Source of the DNA: Sclerurus mexicanus
Taxonomy: Eukaryota; Chordata; Aves; Passeriformes; Furnariidae
Length of the DNA stretch: 64,000 nt
Reading direction: 5' to 3'
Assembly (NCBI GenBank): GCA_013396755.1
Contig: VWZF01003853.1
Coordinates: 1,408,142 to 1,472,141 of the forward strand
Every line of letters begins with the position of its first letter. Position 1 is the stretch's first letter. The position numbers and the translations under genes are program-made. Of the stretch, positions 27,801 through 39,599 are shown piece by piece. The notes beneath the pieces were generated by a model. The model made no database searches and was not told the origin of the DNA. It saw nothing but the letters and a program-made list of their open reading frames with translations.

Positions 27801-28887
27801 AGATAAAGTCCGGAAAGTACATAAAAGAAGAGCAGAAAGTAGTAACCATCCTTAGAAATGTAACCAAAAGAATGAGAAAATTTAGAGGCAAGAAAATCAC
27901 ACAGAAAGAACACTCTTTGTAGACACAGGCTAATGAATGAAATTACTGAAAAAAAGCTGTCAGGAAAGCCCAATTAAGAATGTTTTAAGTGAGAATACAG
28001 TCAACGTAAAGAAGAAATAAAAGCTGAAACACTGGCAAAACCTGTTCTCATGAAATAAGGTCAAGAAACAAAGTAAGAAAAACAAACCTGTCTTTGAATT
28101 TGCGGAAGGAAACTGTTTGTGCAATACAGCCTCATGATTATTTGTTACAAGTTGCAGTAATTAGTTCAAAAGACAAATTCTATCCTACAAAAAGACAAGG
28201 CCATGAGCAATGTAGGACAGTCCCAGAAAAAAAAACAAACAGCAAGTTTCACAGAAGAAGGAAGACAGTACCATACATGTCACTGAAAAACAATTGCGAT
28301 GCTGAAAACACAACACAAAAGAACGTGGCTGCAAGCCAATAAAAAAATCTAACTTGTTTCTAGTTCATATTTATATAAAAAAGCTAGAGGGCCTTGCTAT
28401 TAATTATGAAAGATTATTTTAAACTGTGGGATTTAATTCAGCTTATGAAAATTCTGACATAAAGGAGGCAAAGTTTTTTAAGAATTAAAAAAGGTACACT
28501 TTACTATACACTACAAATACCAGCTATCCCTACAAATACCATTACCCAAGTCTTTACAGTCAGAGAAATTCATATTGAAAATATGTGAAAGCACAAGAGA
28601 AATACCAACTCCAACAGAATTATTAAGAACCCTTTATGTAAGAATTGAAACAATTCATTTAGTGGATTAAAAGAAAGGAATAGCATTTTGTATCATGCCT
28701 TAGACGTCCCACCCTTTTCCTTCCTCTTTTTTTCCTTTCTTCTTAAAAGGTAAGTTCTTCAAACCTGCCCACAGTGAGCACACAGTTTGAATTTGCTATT
28801 GAAATTATACTAGGAATTCGTACATAATTTCATCTTTTAAGTTTTTCAAACAAGAACCAAATAAAGATCACTTCATTCCAAAGTCTG

Positions 28888-29059
28888 TCATTGATCAGCT
28901 TGAGTGACTCTGCTTTTATTAACTGCCTGGTCAGATAGCAGTGCATTAACAAGACTGTGGTCAACCTCACTGCTGTGACTCAGAACCATACCAGCAGCTG
29001 TGCAGACTTCAGAGACAGTATCCATTTCGAACTGCTGCCATTGCTCCTCTGTGGGAGGG
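28888..29059 (-). CDS. Likely terminal coding exon, unidentified protein
   Basis: This is the best-supported coding block in the window. On the minus strand CTTGCATCTGTTCACAG, a good 3' splice site, is followed by one base and 56 sense codons, then TGA at 28,890-28,888. The peptide begins PPTEEQWQQFEMDTVSEVC, continues with AAGMVLSHSSEVDHSLVNAL and ends VNKSRVTQADQ. The GC content is higher than in the flanks, it contains a CpG (TTCGAA), and the frame is free of stops throughout. It starts in the last position of a split codon, so the previous exon must leave two bases. The amphipathic segment around SEVDHSLVNALLSDQAV suggests a helix. I do not recognise the protein and assign no function. 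It lies about 14.5 kb downstream, on the minus strand, of the CpG island and may belong to a gene starting there. Confidence 0.5.
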
Positions 29060-30044
29060 CTGTGAACAGATGCAAGCAGCGTTCAGCATGCAGGAAGCTG
29101 AGAAAAAGGAAGACACAACACTGCTTCCCTTGAGGAGAGAGCGGTGCAGCTTCACGTTCATATCAGACATGATGAATTTTCATGTTTATTAGACAGGCTA
29201 ATCAAAGGTAGATCTTCAAAAAAATGTCATGAAGACTATCAAATCTAAGATCCTGGCAACTAAGATCAAAGAAATGGTCAAAGATTTTCAGCAAGAAAAA
29301 AATCTGACAGACCTTTCTGAAATTTGCCTGTTAGGTAGCTGATGGTGCCTGATAATGAAGAAAGCTGAAAATTTGCATTGACTTAATTCCATCAGCATGA
29401 ATATTATACGAAAATATATGCAATTTATATCATTTAGTACACCAGAAAATGCCTTCAAATCTATTCCTTGATACTACACACCAAGTTTTATACAGCCTAA
29501 ATGTTAGGGAAGAAAACATGCACTAATACTAGAGTACATTTCATTTCAGAAAGGTTTCAGGGGGTTTAAGTTTCTCATATTTGAATAAATTTTGACAGAT
29601 CTTTTCCCTGAGCACACTTCACCACAAACAGAATAAAATAGTGTGAAATTAAGTGACTATTGCTAAATGTATTCATGCTTCCTCCTGAAGTGGTTGTTAT
29701 CTTCCTATCTCCCACTTTTACTGTCCATTAGCCAATCTTGTATTCGCCTCTTACTCCGCTGATGCTTAATTTACGAAGGAAATTTTTAGAAAATTATACA
29801 CGTCTTTCCTACTTAGGGATAAAAATCAAATACAATTTTTGAAGTTACATGTTGAGTTTAATCAAGCTAAATTTCATATTTTTATCTCTTTCAGTCTATA
29901 ATATATAAAAGAAAGCAAACAGACACTGCAATGACTTTGTGGGTTCCACAAATGAGTGTTTCATTCATTCCCAAAACAAGTATGCATTGGTAGTACGTCA
30001 TGTTTCCCTACACTGTCCGATTACTATGTTACAAGCTACCATAT

Positions 30045-30633
30045 TGTGTTGAATTGACCTTGCTGGATGATCAATGCCCACCAATCTGATCCAACACTCC
30101 CCTTTCTCAGCTTGGACAGGGGGGAGAAAACAAGATTAAAAACAACTCCTAGGTTGAAATAAGGCAGTTTACCAAAGGAAGAGCAAAAGCTTGTGCACAC
30201 ACAAGTAAAGAGAAAAAAAAATTATTCTCTCCTTCCCGTCAGCAAGCAATATCCAGCCCCTTTCCAGGAAACAGGGCTTCAGCACATTTAGCGGTTGCTC
30301 CAGAGGACAAACATTGTAAAAAACGAATGTTCCACCTTCCTCCTCCTTTTCTTAGCTTTTATATCTGAGCTGGTGTTGTACGGTATGGAATATCCCTTGG
30401 GTTAATTTGGCTCAGCTGTCCTACTTGTGTCTCCTCTCAGAATCTTTCCCACCCCCAGCCTACTGATGGGGGACAGAATGTTGGAGAAACAGTGCTGATG
30501 CTGTGCCAGCACCACTCAACAGTAGCCAAAACACTGGTGTGTTATCACCACCTTTCCAGCTACCAATGCAAAGCACAGCACTGTGAGGGCTGCTATGGGG
30601 AAGATTAACTCCATCTCAGCCAGACCCAATATA
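30045..30633 (-). mobile_element. Solo LTR of an avian endogenous retrovirus
   Basis: Read on the minus strand, this matches the layout of an avian ERVL-like LTR. It opens near GGCTGAGATGGAGTTAATCT, has CTGTGCTTTGCATTGGTAGC and GGGATATTCCATACC, then a TATA box (GATATAAAAG, + strand 30,355-30,364), and a 3' part with TTATTTCAACC and GTCCAAGCTGAGAAAGGGG. On the + strand it starts TGTGTTGAATTGACC. It is about 590 bases long with no gag, pol or env on either side, so it is a recombined solo LTR. I could not see a convincing target-site duplication; the ends are probably mutated (the expected terminal CACA reads TATA). Confidence 0.8.
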
Positions 30634-32671
30634 CCCATGTGACCAGTATAAGATATAACCTAGTACAATTATATAGTTTTGTAGATATGTATGTCTACAT
30701 GTGTATAATACAGATATGTACAGTCTAAATGCATGATCCAGTTTTCTAACAGCAAAGAACTTTATAAATTGTACCATGCGTGCCTTCTGTTTTCCTTTAT
30801 AGCAGCAGCTTCGTTTAACAACAAATCACCCTTTCCCACTGCAGTCAAGAGGTGCTGACAGATACCAAGCAAAGAAAACAAAGCAGTTCTCAAACACTGA
30901 GAGATACAGAACCATGAAATTGGGTTTTCTGCTAGACCCTGATCTCGGTAAGAGAACAGTAGGAAAGGAAAAGGTAATATATGGAAGAACTCTGGGAAGC
31001 ATTACAGAAAAGACATTGAGACAATGTTTAAAAAAAAAATTGATATGCAATCTTAAGCGTGATATAAAAGCAAATTTTGTAGCAGTTTTCACTACACACA
31101 TAGTTTTAATGAGATACAGTTTGACATCAATGCCATTCATCATTGAACTCATTAGACAGTGTATTGGATAAAGAAGGACAAACTTGTCACTACACTTCAT
31201 ACATTTCTACCAGGAAATAGAAAGTCTAAAGTTGATAAAGCACAAGATAAAAGATAGATGAGAGAGAAAATACTGAGGCTGACACTGCACCCTCAAAAAC
31301 TGACGACTCTGCCTTCTAAAGATCTTTTTTTACACGCTATATATGCTGTCACCAATTATATATATTACTAAGTGCAGTTTAGGGAAGAAGACCCCTATAT
31401 TAGTATAAATGTCATTAGAAATCACAGTTCAAAAGACAATACTCTGTTTCGGTTTACTTCATTCCAGCAGAAACTTTTCACACTGTGCCACTAATACATC
31501 ACAAAAAACTATTTACACTGATTATTCTTAAAAACCATCACACTGTCTTTTGGGGTTTTTAATGTTAGTACATACTAACTGCACACCTGGAACTATCCAT
31601 CTTCAAAATAATTCTTCATACAGCACATCCAAACACAGCTGAAGAATACTCAGATGGGAATCCACAGTTCACAGCACTTTTTCATCTCTAATCACATTTG
31701 CCTAACATGAAAACAAAACAAAAAACATCCCATAATCTAAGGGCCCTGAGCTCTAGATACACTTTAACATCAGGTGATGACAGTTAACAAACACCATATT
31801 AAAAACATTTTCAAGCAACAACCACGAAAAGAACTGTCCAAAGGAGTATTCCAAATGCTTCCATTTCACAACACTTAACGATTTCAAAAAGAACAGTTAA
31901 AGCTAACACCTTTTTTGATAAGATATGCTTGAGCCAGATAAATACATAATCAATCTAACTGTGGTTGCTTCTGCCAGAGAAAGTAAGTTTAAGTTAAATA
32001 CTACACAATTGTAGGAGACTTCAGGAGAAAAATCACAAACAAAAGGTTATCAGTCTAAAGACTCCATTGGTTTATGACTTCAAGGAGCCCTTGAATAACA
32101 GAATGGCACAGAGAAACATTAACTACATAAGCAGTTCTTTACTGTCCTACAAGTCAGATCAGTGGAAACCCCCATAAGAAACAAAAGACTGTACTGGTTA
32201 AGTATGTTTGACTTTCAGGTGCCGCTGAGTTATATCTACTATTTACAAACTTCTCAGCAGGAAACAATAATCTTCATGAACACGCAGGATGCACCTTTGT
32301 TGTCTAACACAGTGTAAGCATATTGCAACATTTCACATCGGTGTCATGAGGAAATATATTTAAATGAAAATTTAATGACTGGGGAAAAGTGCTTCCATGT
32401 TTACATTAGCTATATAAACATGAAGAAAGTCAAAAGGCCTGATTCAGAATGAAAGCTGTCCAGTACATGTGTGCACCTTTGAGACAGCACTCAGAAATAA
32501 ACAAGTTACAATTCTGCTTGCTACTTTTAGCTCTTATTTTAAAACATAACTATGTAATTGATACCTTGGTTAACATTTCTGATGGGACACTAAACCACAT
32601 TTCCAACAAAAGGCCATCAAGATTAATCATTTTCCTAAATAATCTGTTGCAAAACACATTTGGTGTGATTT

Positions 32672-33957
32672 GAAGGACAGAAAGCCATCCAGAGGGACCT
32701 AGACAAGCTTGAGAAGTGGTTCTGGGGGAATCTGATGAGATACAGTAAGACCAAGTGCAAGGTGTTGCACCTCAGTGCAACCACTGTGTGCTGGTTCAGG
32801 GCACGACAGGGTGCACTTTTCCACAGTAGCCCGAAGGGAGCATGGCTAGGACACAGAGGTTATGCTATACCAACCTCACCTCATTGCCAGGGGCAGGAAA
32901 AAGGGACTCTCACTTCTGAGGAGAAGGGCTTTCTTCTGGTCGTGGTTGAGGGAGCCATCCAGTATTGTCTCTTATTGGGAATGCTGGTCCGTATGAATTA
33001 CTTCTTTTCTCACACATTTTGTTATTAATATTGCTGCTTTTACTGTTCCTTTTCTTATCTCATTGCTGCTTCCAGTAAATTGTTCTTATCTCAACCCATG
33101 ATCTTTGCCTTTTGTGCCTCCAGTTGGAGGGGAAAAGGGGAGCTGTACTTAGTTTGGAGGGTCTTGCTGGGGGCACTGAATCAGGGAGTACCATTCACAC
33201 ACCAGTGTGTGTGAATCACAACTGCCCAGTATCAGTACAGGCTTGGGGGATGAACAGATCAAGAGCAGTCCTGCCAGGAAGGATTTCGGGGTGCTGGTGG
33301 ATGAGAGGGTGGTCATGAGCTGGCAATGTGCACTTGCAGCTGAGAAAGCCAATCGTACCCTGGGCTGCATCAAATGCAGCTTGGCCAGCAGGTCAAGGGA
33401 TGGGATTCTGCCCCTGTGCTCTGTTCTGGTGAGACACCACCTGGAATACTGTGTCCAGCTCTGGAGTCCCCAGCACACCTGTTGGAATGACTCCAGAGGA
33501 GGCCACCAAGATGATTAGAAGGATTAGAGGGATGGAGCACCTCTCTTGCAAGAAAGGATGAGAGATTTGGGATTGTTCAGCCTGGGAAAGAGAAGGCTTT
33601 GGGTTGACCTAATTGCAGCTTTCCAGTACCTGAAGAGAGACTACAAGAAAGATTGAGATGAACTTTTTATAAGAGCATATAATGATATGACAAGGGTGAA
33701 TACCTTCAAACTGAAAGTGAGTAGGTTTAGATTAGGTATTAGGGAGCAATTCTTTACTGTGAGGGTGGTGAAGCACTGGAATAGGTTGCTCAGAGAAGAT
33801 GTGGAGGATGCCCCATTTCCAGAAGTGCTCAAAGCCAGGCTGAATGGAGCTCTGAACAACTTGGTCTAGTGAAAGGTGTCGCTGTCCATGGCAGTGAGGT
33901 TGGAACTACATGATCTTTAAGGTCCTTTCCAACCCAAACCATTCTATAATTCTATGA
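32672..33957 (+). mobile_element. CR1 LINE split by a solo LTR
   Basis: This plus-strand CR1 runs from the later part of ORF2 to the 3' tail. The coding part before the insertion includes CATCCAGAGGGACCTAGACA and CAAGTGCAAGGTGTTGCAC. After the insertion it resumes at CAGTATCAGTACAGGCTTGG and translates like CR1 ORF2 (FGVLVDERVVMSWQCALAAE, then KANRTLGCI and HHLEYCVQLWSPQH). Stops and frame changes follow (GGATGGAGCACCTCTCTTGC). The 3' UTR has CTTTACTGTGAGGGTGGTGA and ends TTCTATAATTCTATGA. The copy is inactive. The open frames at 33,207-33,518 and 33,687-33,869 are remnants of it, not host genes. Confidence 0.93.
32787..33220 (+). mobile_element. Solo LTR nested in CR1
   Basis: A 434-base insert interrupts the CR1 reading frame. 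It begins TGTGCTGGTTC and ends AATCACA, giving TGTG...CACA termini typical of LTRs. It is flanked by ACTG on both sides (32,783-32,786 and 33,221-33,224), a 4-base target-site duplication. The 3' part has CTTATCTCAACCCATGATC, a motif common in avian LTRs near the poly(A) region. There is no internal retroviral sequence, so it is a solo LTR. It must be younger than the CR1 copy. Confidence 0.82.
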
Positions 33958-36900
33958 CATTCAGAATATCATATGATGCCTTAACCAACATGACATAATG
34001 TGAATATACATGAAAATCTTTACCATATTGTACCACAGTGAATCTTATGCTTGTCTTCCAAAATACAGAATATTCTTCATAAATCTCTACTTTAAGGAGA
34101 GGGCTCTCTGCCTGAGGAAGCAGGATATTATTTAGCCAAGAGTAAACCTGAAATCAGACAGGCCAAAGTACTGCACAAGGGATCCCCAAAATTAACAAAC
34201 AGGTAAAATTTATGTTATATTAAAGGACCATCCAAAGACTAGTTGGGGGGTGGGGAGGTGGGTAGGAGGAAGGACAGGAAAGTGAATACATGTCACATCA
34301 ACAAAAACTGCAGATAAAAAACGACTCATATTTAGTCTTTTCCTAAGGACAACTGATGTTGACATAAAATGTAGGACAAAAGGATATCTTAACCACAGGT
34401 GAAACCTGTAACTGTGAACAAACCAACACTGAAGACAGGCACACATCTAACTAATTCACTTAGTAGGCATACAAATGTGACAGTTCCCCTTCAATACTAG
34501 TGAAGAACAAGCAAGCCCACCCCAAACAGCCACAGCATTCAAATAGCTAACTTAAGATTGATACAGTTGGACTAACTGATGCACTCAAAATCTAAATAAG
34601 AAAATGTGCCACAAAAATCACAGTCTTAACTGAAAATATAGTTGGTCACAAAATTTTAACTATCTCTGCAAAGCAGGGACAGCACGATCTTTTCTCCTTC
34701 GGACTTTAGAAAACAGTGGATTTGGAAGTAAACAAAATCAATTCTCTGTAAAACACTATTTTGAACTCATCCTGTGGAGAGTCTAGGATCAAAACATCTC
34801 TGGTGAAGTGATACTAACATATTCTGTTATATCTCAACACATGGTTTTATGACCTTACTGACAGATTTCAGTACTTGGGATATTTCCTATTCTTGGCCCA
34901 ATAGCCTGAAGCAACTAGACATGTTCAGTGCGCCTGAAGACAAACTGCAAGTGATTTTTTGCACATATACAGAGGTCTTAAGAGCAAGCAACTGAATAGA
35001 GACCATGTTCTCTCAGCTCTTCTGTAGACACAGAATCTGCAGAATTATTAACATTACCTATGCATGACACTGCAGTATGTTGTACAGGAAAATTAAACAA
35101 GCACGTTAAATTATGCTGATCTCTCTGCATCTCATATGTATGCCTAGCTCCTTGAGAGACCAACATTTCTCTGCTCTAGTTATACTAAATACCTCATCCC
35201 TTAAGAGCAGTATCCACTGTAGTCAAGGGAAGAAGGATAAAAGGGCTTTCTCACATGCATTACGAGGATCCTGCTGCCACTGAAGAAAAAAAATTACAGC
35301 AGAAGAAGCCATCAGCAACATGCTAAGGAACATACCTTGCTCCCTAGGAAGTACAAAAAGCACATATCTCAGTCTGAAGATGTTGTTATAGGGTGCAAGC
35401 TGCCATATTACCCAAATGGCCATCCATCTTTACAGCCTGGCAGGGCAAACTTCCAGGTATTGATACCTAGTCCAGCATCACTTCATCGAAGTTAAAAGAC
35501 AAAAATGGTTGCAAAGAGAATGTCTAGCAGTTCAATCCAAAATCCAGACTGCTGAATAGGCATTTGCAATGAAAAATAACTCAAGAACATCTTTCAATGC
35601 CATTGGATGCCTCCACAGGCCACAGGAGGAAAAAGGTGTAATTCATACTGTCCTACCTGCTGTAACATAAAAACACTTCAAGCAGTAGACAGATCAAAAA
35701 GTCAGATGTTGTACTGTTTTTTAAAAAAATCCCAACAGAACTGTGAAACAGATTTAATTATTGAACAGAATTGTGAAGATGTGCATCCAGAAGATTGCAA
35801 TCTCTGAACAAGTCATTCTAAACTCTAGACTACAGAAAAAAGAGCAAAGACTATCTAAGCATACCAAGGTACAGCACAATGCCACAAAGGTGTCTCAGTG
35901 AAATCCCAAAAGTAAGGGAAACAATTAATTTTTTTTTTGTTTTTTTCTTTTTAGTTTTTCTCCTGTGAACTCAAACCTTGCCCTAAATAAGGAGCATATG
36001 CTTGCCTAGGCAGCTGAGAGGAACTAAAGACTTAATGTGCCCTGCCATGAATGGTCCTATACAGCTTGGGGTGGGAGAAAAACAAGAGAGAGAGAGAACG
36101 AGTCCATCAACACATCACATACATATTAGATGACTGTACAATTAAGATGGAATAGTTCTTGCTGTTGCAGTGTGCGTATCCATACTGATTGTCAAACAGA
36201 GGAAGTTATTTAGCAAACACGCAAAAAGAGACCGGATGTCAGCTAAGTACAGCATATCAGAACCCTGATATACATATTTCAGGTACACTACATATTTTAT
36301 CATCATAAATAGATGCACAAAGCTAAAAACGAAGGTCCCAGGCAGTCTGAAAGCTCACATTTTGACACTTGGTCAACAGAAATCTCCTTAGAGACAAAGT
36401 GTTTAAAGAGGAAAGATTTGTAATTGAACACACTAATAGTTAAAAGAAATAATTTTTAAAAAAAATAAGTTGTATGAACTGCTCAATAAACAGCATATTG
36501 GAAAAATACTTTAATATTTATTACATACATGCACATAGACACCACCACAAAAAAATCAACTCCGAAAAGGTTAACAAATTTATTGGTACCCATACAAATC
36601 AGACTTACCTTGAAAAGTTACTCTGTGACTATGGCAGTTCTAAACAAATTATGGTGAAGTTCAACATAAGTAATAGAATGAACTGAAGATGAATATTGGG
36701 AGGTTATTGGAACAGAATTCCTGCTGTTATTTTACGAAATCCTTTGTAAGAGCAATGCTTTGAAGAAAGAGTCTAACTCATAGCAACTCAAAATTAACAT
36801 CCATAAGATATTCACAGCAATGTTCTACAAGCTTCTAAAAAGAGTCTTTAGCTTGCAGAATTAATAATGCCATGGTGATATTCATTGCTATTTACTGTCT

Positions 36901-37336
36901 CACAAAAGAAATTCTCTAACATTACAGAAAATTATTCATCTTACTACTAAAAAGTTATGAAGCAAACATATAATGAAAGCAGACTCCTAAAAAGCATTTA
37001 CATACAGAATTAATACTTCTACCACAAAGCACTTGTAGCAGAACTTCATCAAATTCTAGAATGACCAACAGCTGAAGTGTTTCATTTTATTTTGAATGTA
37101 TTATATATTCTGAAAATAAATTATGTAAAGTATTTTTTTTTAATATCTAAAATTCAAAGAAGCTAAGTTAAATGGTTGATTCACTGGAAACTACACTGTG
37201 CTACAGAAATTGCCAGTTGTTTTAGGAAGGATGTCTAAAGACTACAGCTTAGCAAATACAGAAAAGGAGGCAAAAACATCAACGTCTTGTAACATTTCAT
37301 CCTTGAATAACAAAAATGAAAAACAAATTTTAAAAA

Positions 37337-37396
37337 TATGTATGTGTGTGTGTGTGTATATATATATATGTATATGCATAGATAGATAGACAGATA
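37337..37396 (+). repeat. Compound TG/TA/GATA microsatellite
   Basis: Tandem TG units (TGTGTGTGTGTGTGT) pass into TA units, then ATGTATATGCATA, then GATAGATAGACAGATA. It lies directly next to the possible 5' splice site of the exon candidate at 37,398-37,541. Confidence 0.93.
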
Positions 37397-37397
37397 C

Positions 37398-37541
37398 CCA
37401 GGCCGTTATTTAATAGTAGTTCTTTACTACACACAACTCTTCGGATTTGAAGACTTTTAGCCAAAAGCCTTCCAAAACAGTTACTGGGCTCCTCACATCT
37501 TAGAACTGCTTCTTTTCCTTTATTTATTCCCCATCCCCAGC
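37398..37541 (-). CDS. Candidate internal exon, unknown protein
   Basis: On the minus strand a long pyrimidine tract (TCTCTCTCCCTCCTCCACCA, then CATTTCCAG) gives one of the strongest 3' splice sites in the window. It is followed by a 144-base open block ending CTGG|GTATCT, a moderate 5' splice site. The length is 48 codons and both ends fall after the first base of a codon, so the exon keeps frame. Peptide pieces are GWGWGINKGKEAVLRCEEPS, NCFGRLLAKSLQIRRVV and CSKELLLNNG. A possible first exon at the CpG island (donor at 43,477) ends in the same phase, so the two could join. The tryptophan/glycine start may be polypurine noise. The protein is not recognised. Confidence 0.3.
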
Positions 37542-38197
37542 CTGGAAATGTGGTGGAGGAGGGAGAGAGAAAAGAAAAGAACAGGAAGAAACAATAATCA
37601 TGTGAGGGAACTAGTATATGATGTTTGGGGGTAAAGGGAGAATCAGAATTGATTGCAACTGATTTAACATATTGTTGGAAAATCACCACCTTAAAATGAT
37701 GCATTATGAGCTACATAATATGAATTTACATAGTTATCATGACAAATGACCCAGAGAGATCACCTATTTTTAAGGCTGACAGATACTTGTTGTAGAGGAT
37801 TCATTTTTCAGTTTCTTTTAAATTGTCAAAGGCTTTTCAACATGACCCGTTCTGTGCCAGGTGTCCATGTCAAAGCTGAGCTACTACCATGTTTCCATTG
37901 TATGCAAAACATATTTTCCCCTTTTCCAAGGAAAGCTACATAAAAACACACTTTTGCCTCGTTACCAAAGGGTATTTTTTCTTTAAAAACTTTAATCCCT
38001 TGCATGCTTTAAGTTCCACATGGATCTTCCTAAGAGACAACAAAATTCTTATCCTGACATACAAATGATGCTTTTATCAAGCACACTGTAATGTTAGTGT
38101 TACTGATTTTGTTTTGATATGTTGCAATTGAGCCACCTACATATTCTGCCTCCACTGATTCCATTCCAATATAAGGCTTCTGGGGGCTAAACATCCA

Positions 38198-38260
38198 CAG
38201 AGGGGTTGGAACTAAAACATCTTTAATGCCTCTTCCAACTCAAACCATTCTATGATTCTG
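38198..38260 (+). mobile_element. CR1 LINE, short 3' tail
   Basis: The last 60 or so bases of a CR1 copy on the plus strand: GAGGGGTTGGAACTAAAACA, TCTTCCAACTCAAACC, ATTCTATGATTCTG. It directly abuts a second CR1 piece in the opposite orientation. Confidence 0.85.
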
Positions 38261-39555
38261 CAGGGCCATGGTGCTGCTGACCCATGGTCAGAGTGTTGTC
38301 TACCAGGACTCCAGGTTTCTCCAGTGGAGCAGCTTGCCAGGTGTAGGACTTTGCATTTGTTCTTGAATAAGGCTCCAGACTGACCATGTGTTCACATTGA
38401 CAATGTTCTTCTTAGTAGCAGCCCCATCCTTATGCATATCAACTATTCCCCCCAATTTGGTGTCATCTCCAAGCACAAGAGAACACTTTATCACCTCAGA
38501 ATAAATTCCAGCAGTATCCCACTTGTTACTGACCTCTCTACATGACACATCAACCACTTCTTTCAGAGTCCATCCATCCAACCAGGTCTTTTACTCACTA
38601 GTTCTCCCATCCACTCAATCTGTAATGTTCAAATTTGTATACAAGAATATTGTTGCAGACACAGTTGAAAGTCTTGCTAAAGTCAAAGTAAATGAAATCT
38701 ACTGTTCTTCCCATCCAAACATTCAATCATTTTACCACAGAAGGCAATCAACCTAGTCATTCATGATCTATCTTTGATAAGTCCTTGCAAATTGTTCCTA
38801 TTCACTTCTTCTTGTGCCCAGAAATGTGTTCCAAAAACACCCATGCCCTTATTTTCCCAGGGAGAAAAAGGAAGCTAGCTAGCTTTGTAGCTCCTTTGAC
38901 TTTAGTTTGCCTTTTTAGGAGGGTGTAATATATGCCTTTATTCAGTCATTGGGAGGGTGTTCTGGTATCCAAGGTGTTTCAAAGATGACAGGGAAGGATC
39001 TCACTAGGACTCTGCCCAGCTCTGTCAACATCCTCAGTCACGGCCCATTTGGTCACGTGCACCTGTATGATTTGAGTTCTCTCACTAATCCCTGACTGAA
39101 TCCTCAGCCCCTGCTGGTAGCTGCTCTCCTCAAACCCTGCTACTAAGCACAGAGGCCTGGGAGACCTTGTTAGTGAAGACTCACAAAGGAAGAGAGGGCA
39201 CCAAGTACCTCAGTCTTATCTATGTCCATTGTCACTAAATGACACATCACATTCCAAAAGAAGCTCGTATTTAACTTGTCCTGCATGTTACTACTGAAGC
39301 ACTAGAAGAAACTCTTCTTGCTGGCCTTGAACTCCCTTGCAAGTGTCATCTTAGGTGAGCATTGGCTCCCTTGATGTCATCCCTACGTACCAGGACAATT
39401 TTTCTAAATTTCTCCTTTGTAATCTGTTCCTGCTGCCACTGCTTGTATAACCCACTTTTTCACTGTAGCTCAGACATGAGTTCCCTGTTAAGCCAAGCTC
39501 ATCTCTTGACAGGCCTCCTTGTTTTTCTAACTATCAGGATGGATCACTGGCATCT
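38261..39555 (-). mobile_element. CR1 LINE, reverse transcriptase part of ORF2
   Basis: On the minus strand this follows the CR1 ORF2 reverse transcriptase region, heavily decayed. The clearest anchor is LGDDTKLGGIVD at 38,441-38,476, which corresponds to the RT catalytic box (normally F/Y-A-D-D followed by TKLGG); here the box reads LGDD. Downstream on the minus strand come GGAGTCCTGGTAGACAACA and CTGACCATGGGTCAGCAG, matching the stretch after the RT core. Further upstream (+ strand 38,600-39,555) blocks such as GAAAGTCTTGCTAAAGTCAA and ATGAGTTCCCTGTTAAGCCA fit the region before the catalytic box. Frameshifts and stops are frequent, so no protein is made. The 3' end of this element is missing. 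Confidence 0.72.
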
Positions 39556-39599
39556 AATTTATGCTCAGTGAATCGCTGCTGGATCCAGCAAGTATGAAA

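Larger units (their letters stand above)
14183..28887. other. AT-rich non-coding DNA
   Basis: Intron-like or intergenic sequence. It holds an A-rich low-complexity tract at 14,230-14,283, a short AAGATTTATCA-type tandem at 16,412-16,463, an AT microsatellite near 25,595-25,630, one CR1 tail and one weak exon candidate. If the terminal exon at 28,888 is real, the stretch to its left begins with its 3' UTR. A minus-strand AATAAA (TTTATT on the + strand) at 27,732-27,737 is a possible poly(A) signal, giving a 3' UTR of roughly 1.15 kb. I see no other gene. Confidence 0.55.
29060..37397. other. AT-rich DNA with LTR and CR1 copies
   Basis: If the 28.9 kb exon is real, this should be intron of that minus-strand gene. 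It contains the two solo LTRs and a CR1 listed separately. Around 35.2-35.45 kb the minus strand has several good splice-site matches close together (GAGCAAG|GTATGT, TTTTTTTTCTTCAG, AATGCAT|GTGAGA), but the blocks between them are 25-65 bases and cannot be joined in a consistent phase. I therefore call no exon there. Confidence 0.5.

Noticed and set aside
30826..31200. Minus-strand 124-codon frame and overlapping plus-strand 85-codon frame
   Set aside because: Both strands are open at the same place, and neither has recognisable domains or convincing splice borders. This is consistent with chance in AT-rich DNA.
33207..33869. Protein-like plus-strand frames of 103 and 60 codons
   Set aside because: They are the decayed CR1 ORF2 end and CR1 3' UTR, shown by CALAAEKANRTLGCI and HHLEYCVQLW and by the CR1 tail that follows.
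37330..37390. Tyrosine/histidine/threonine-rich end of a minus-strand frame
   Set aside because: This part is only the TG/TA microsatellite translated. The exon candidate was limited to the block upstream of the GTATCT donor.
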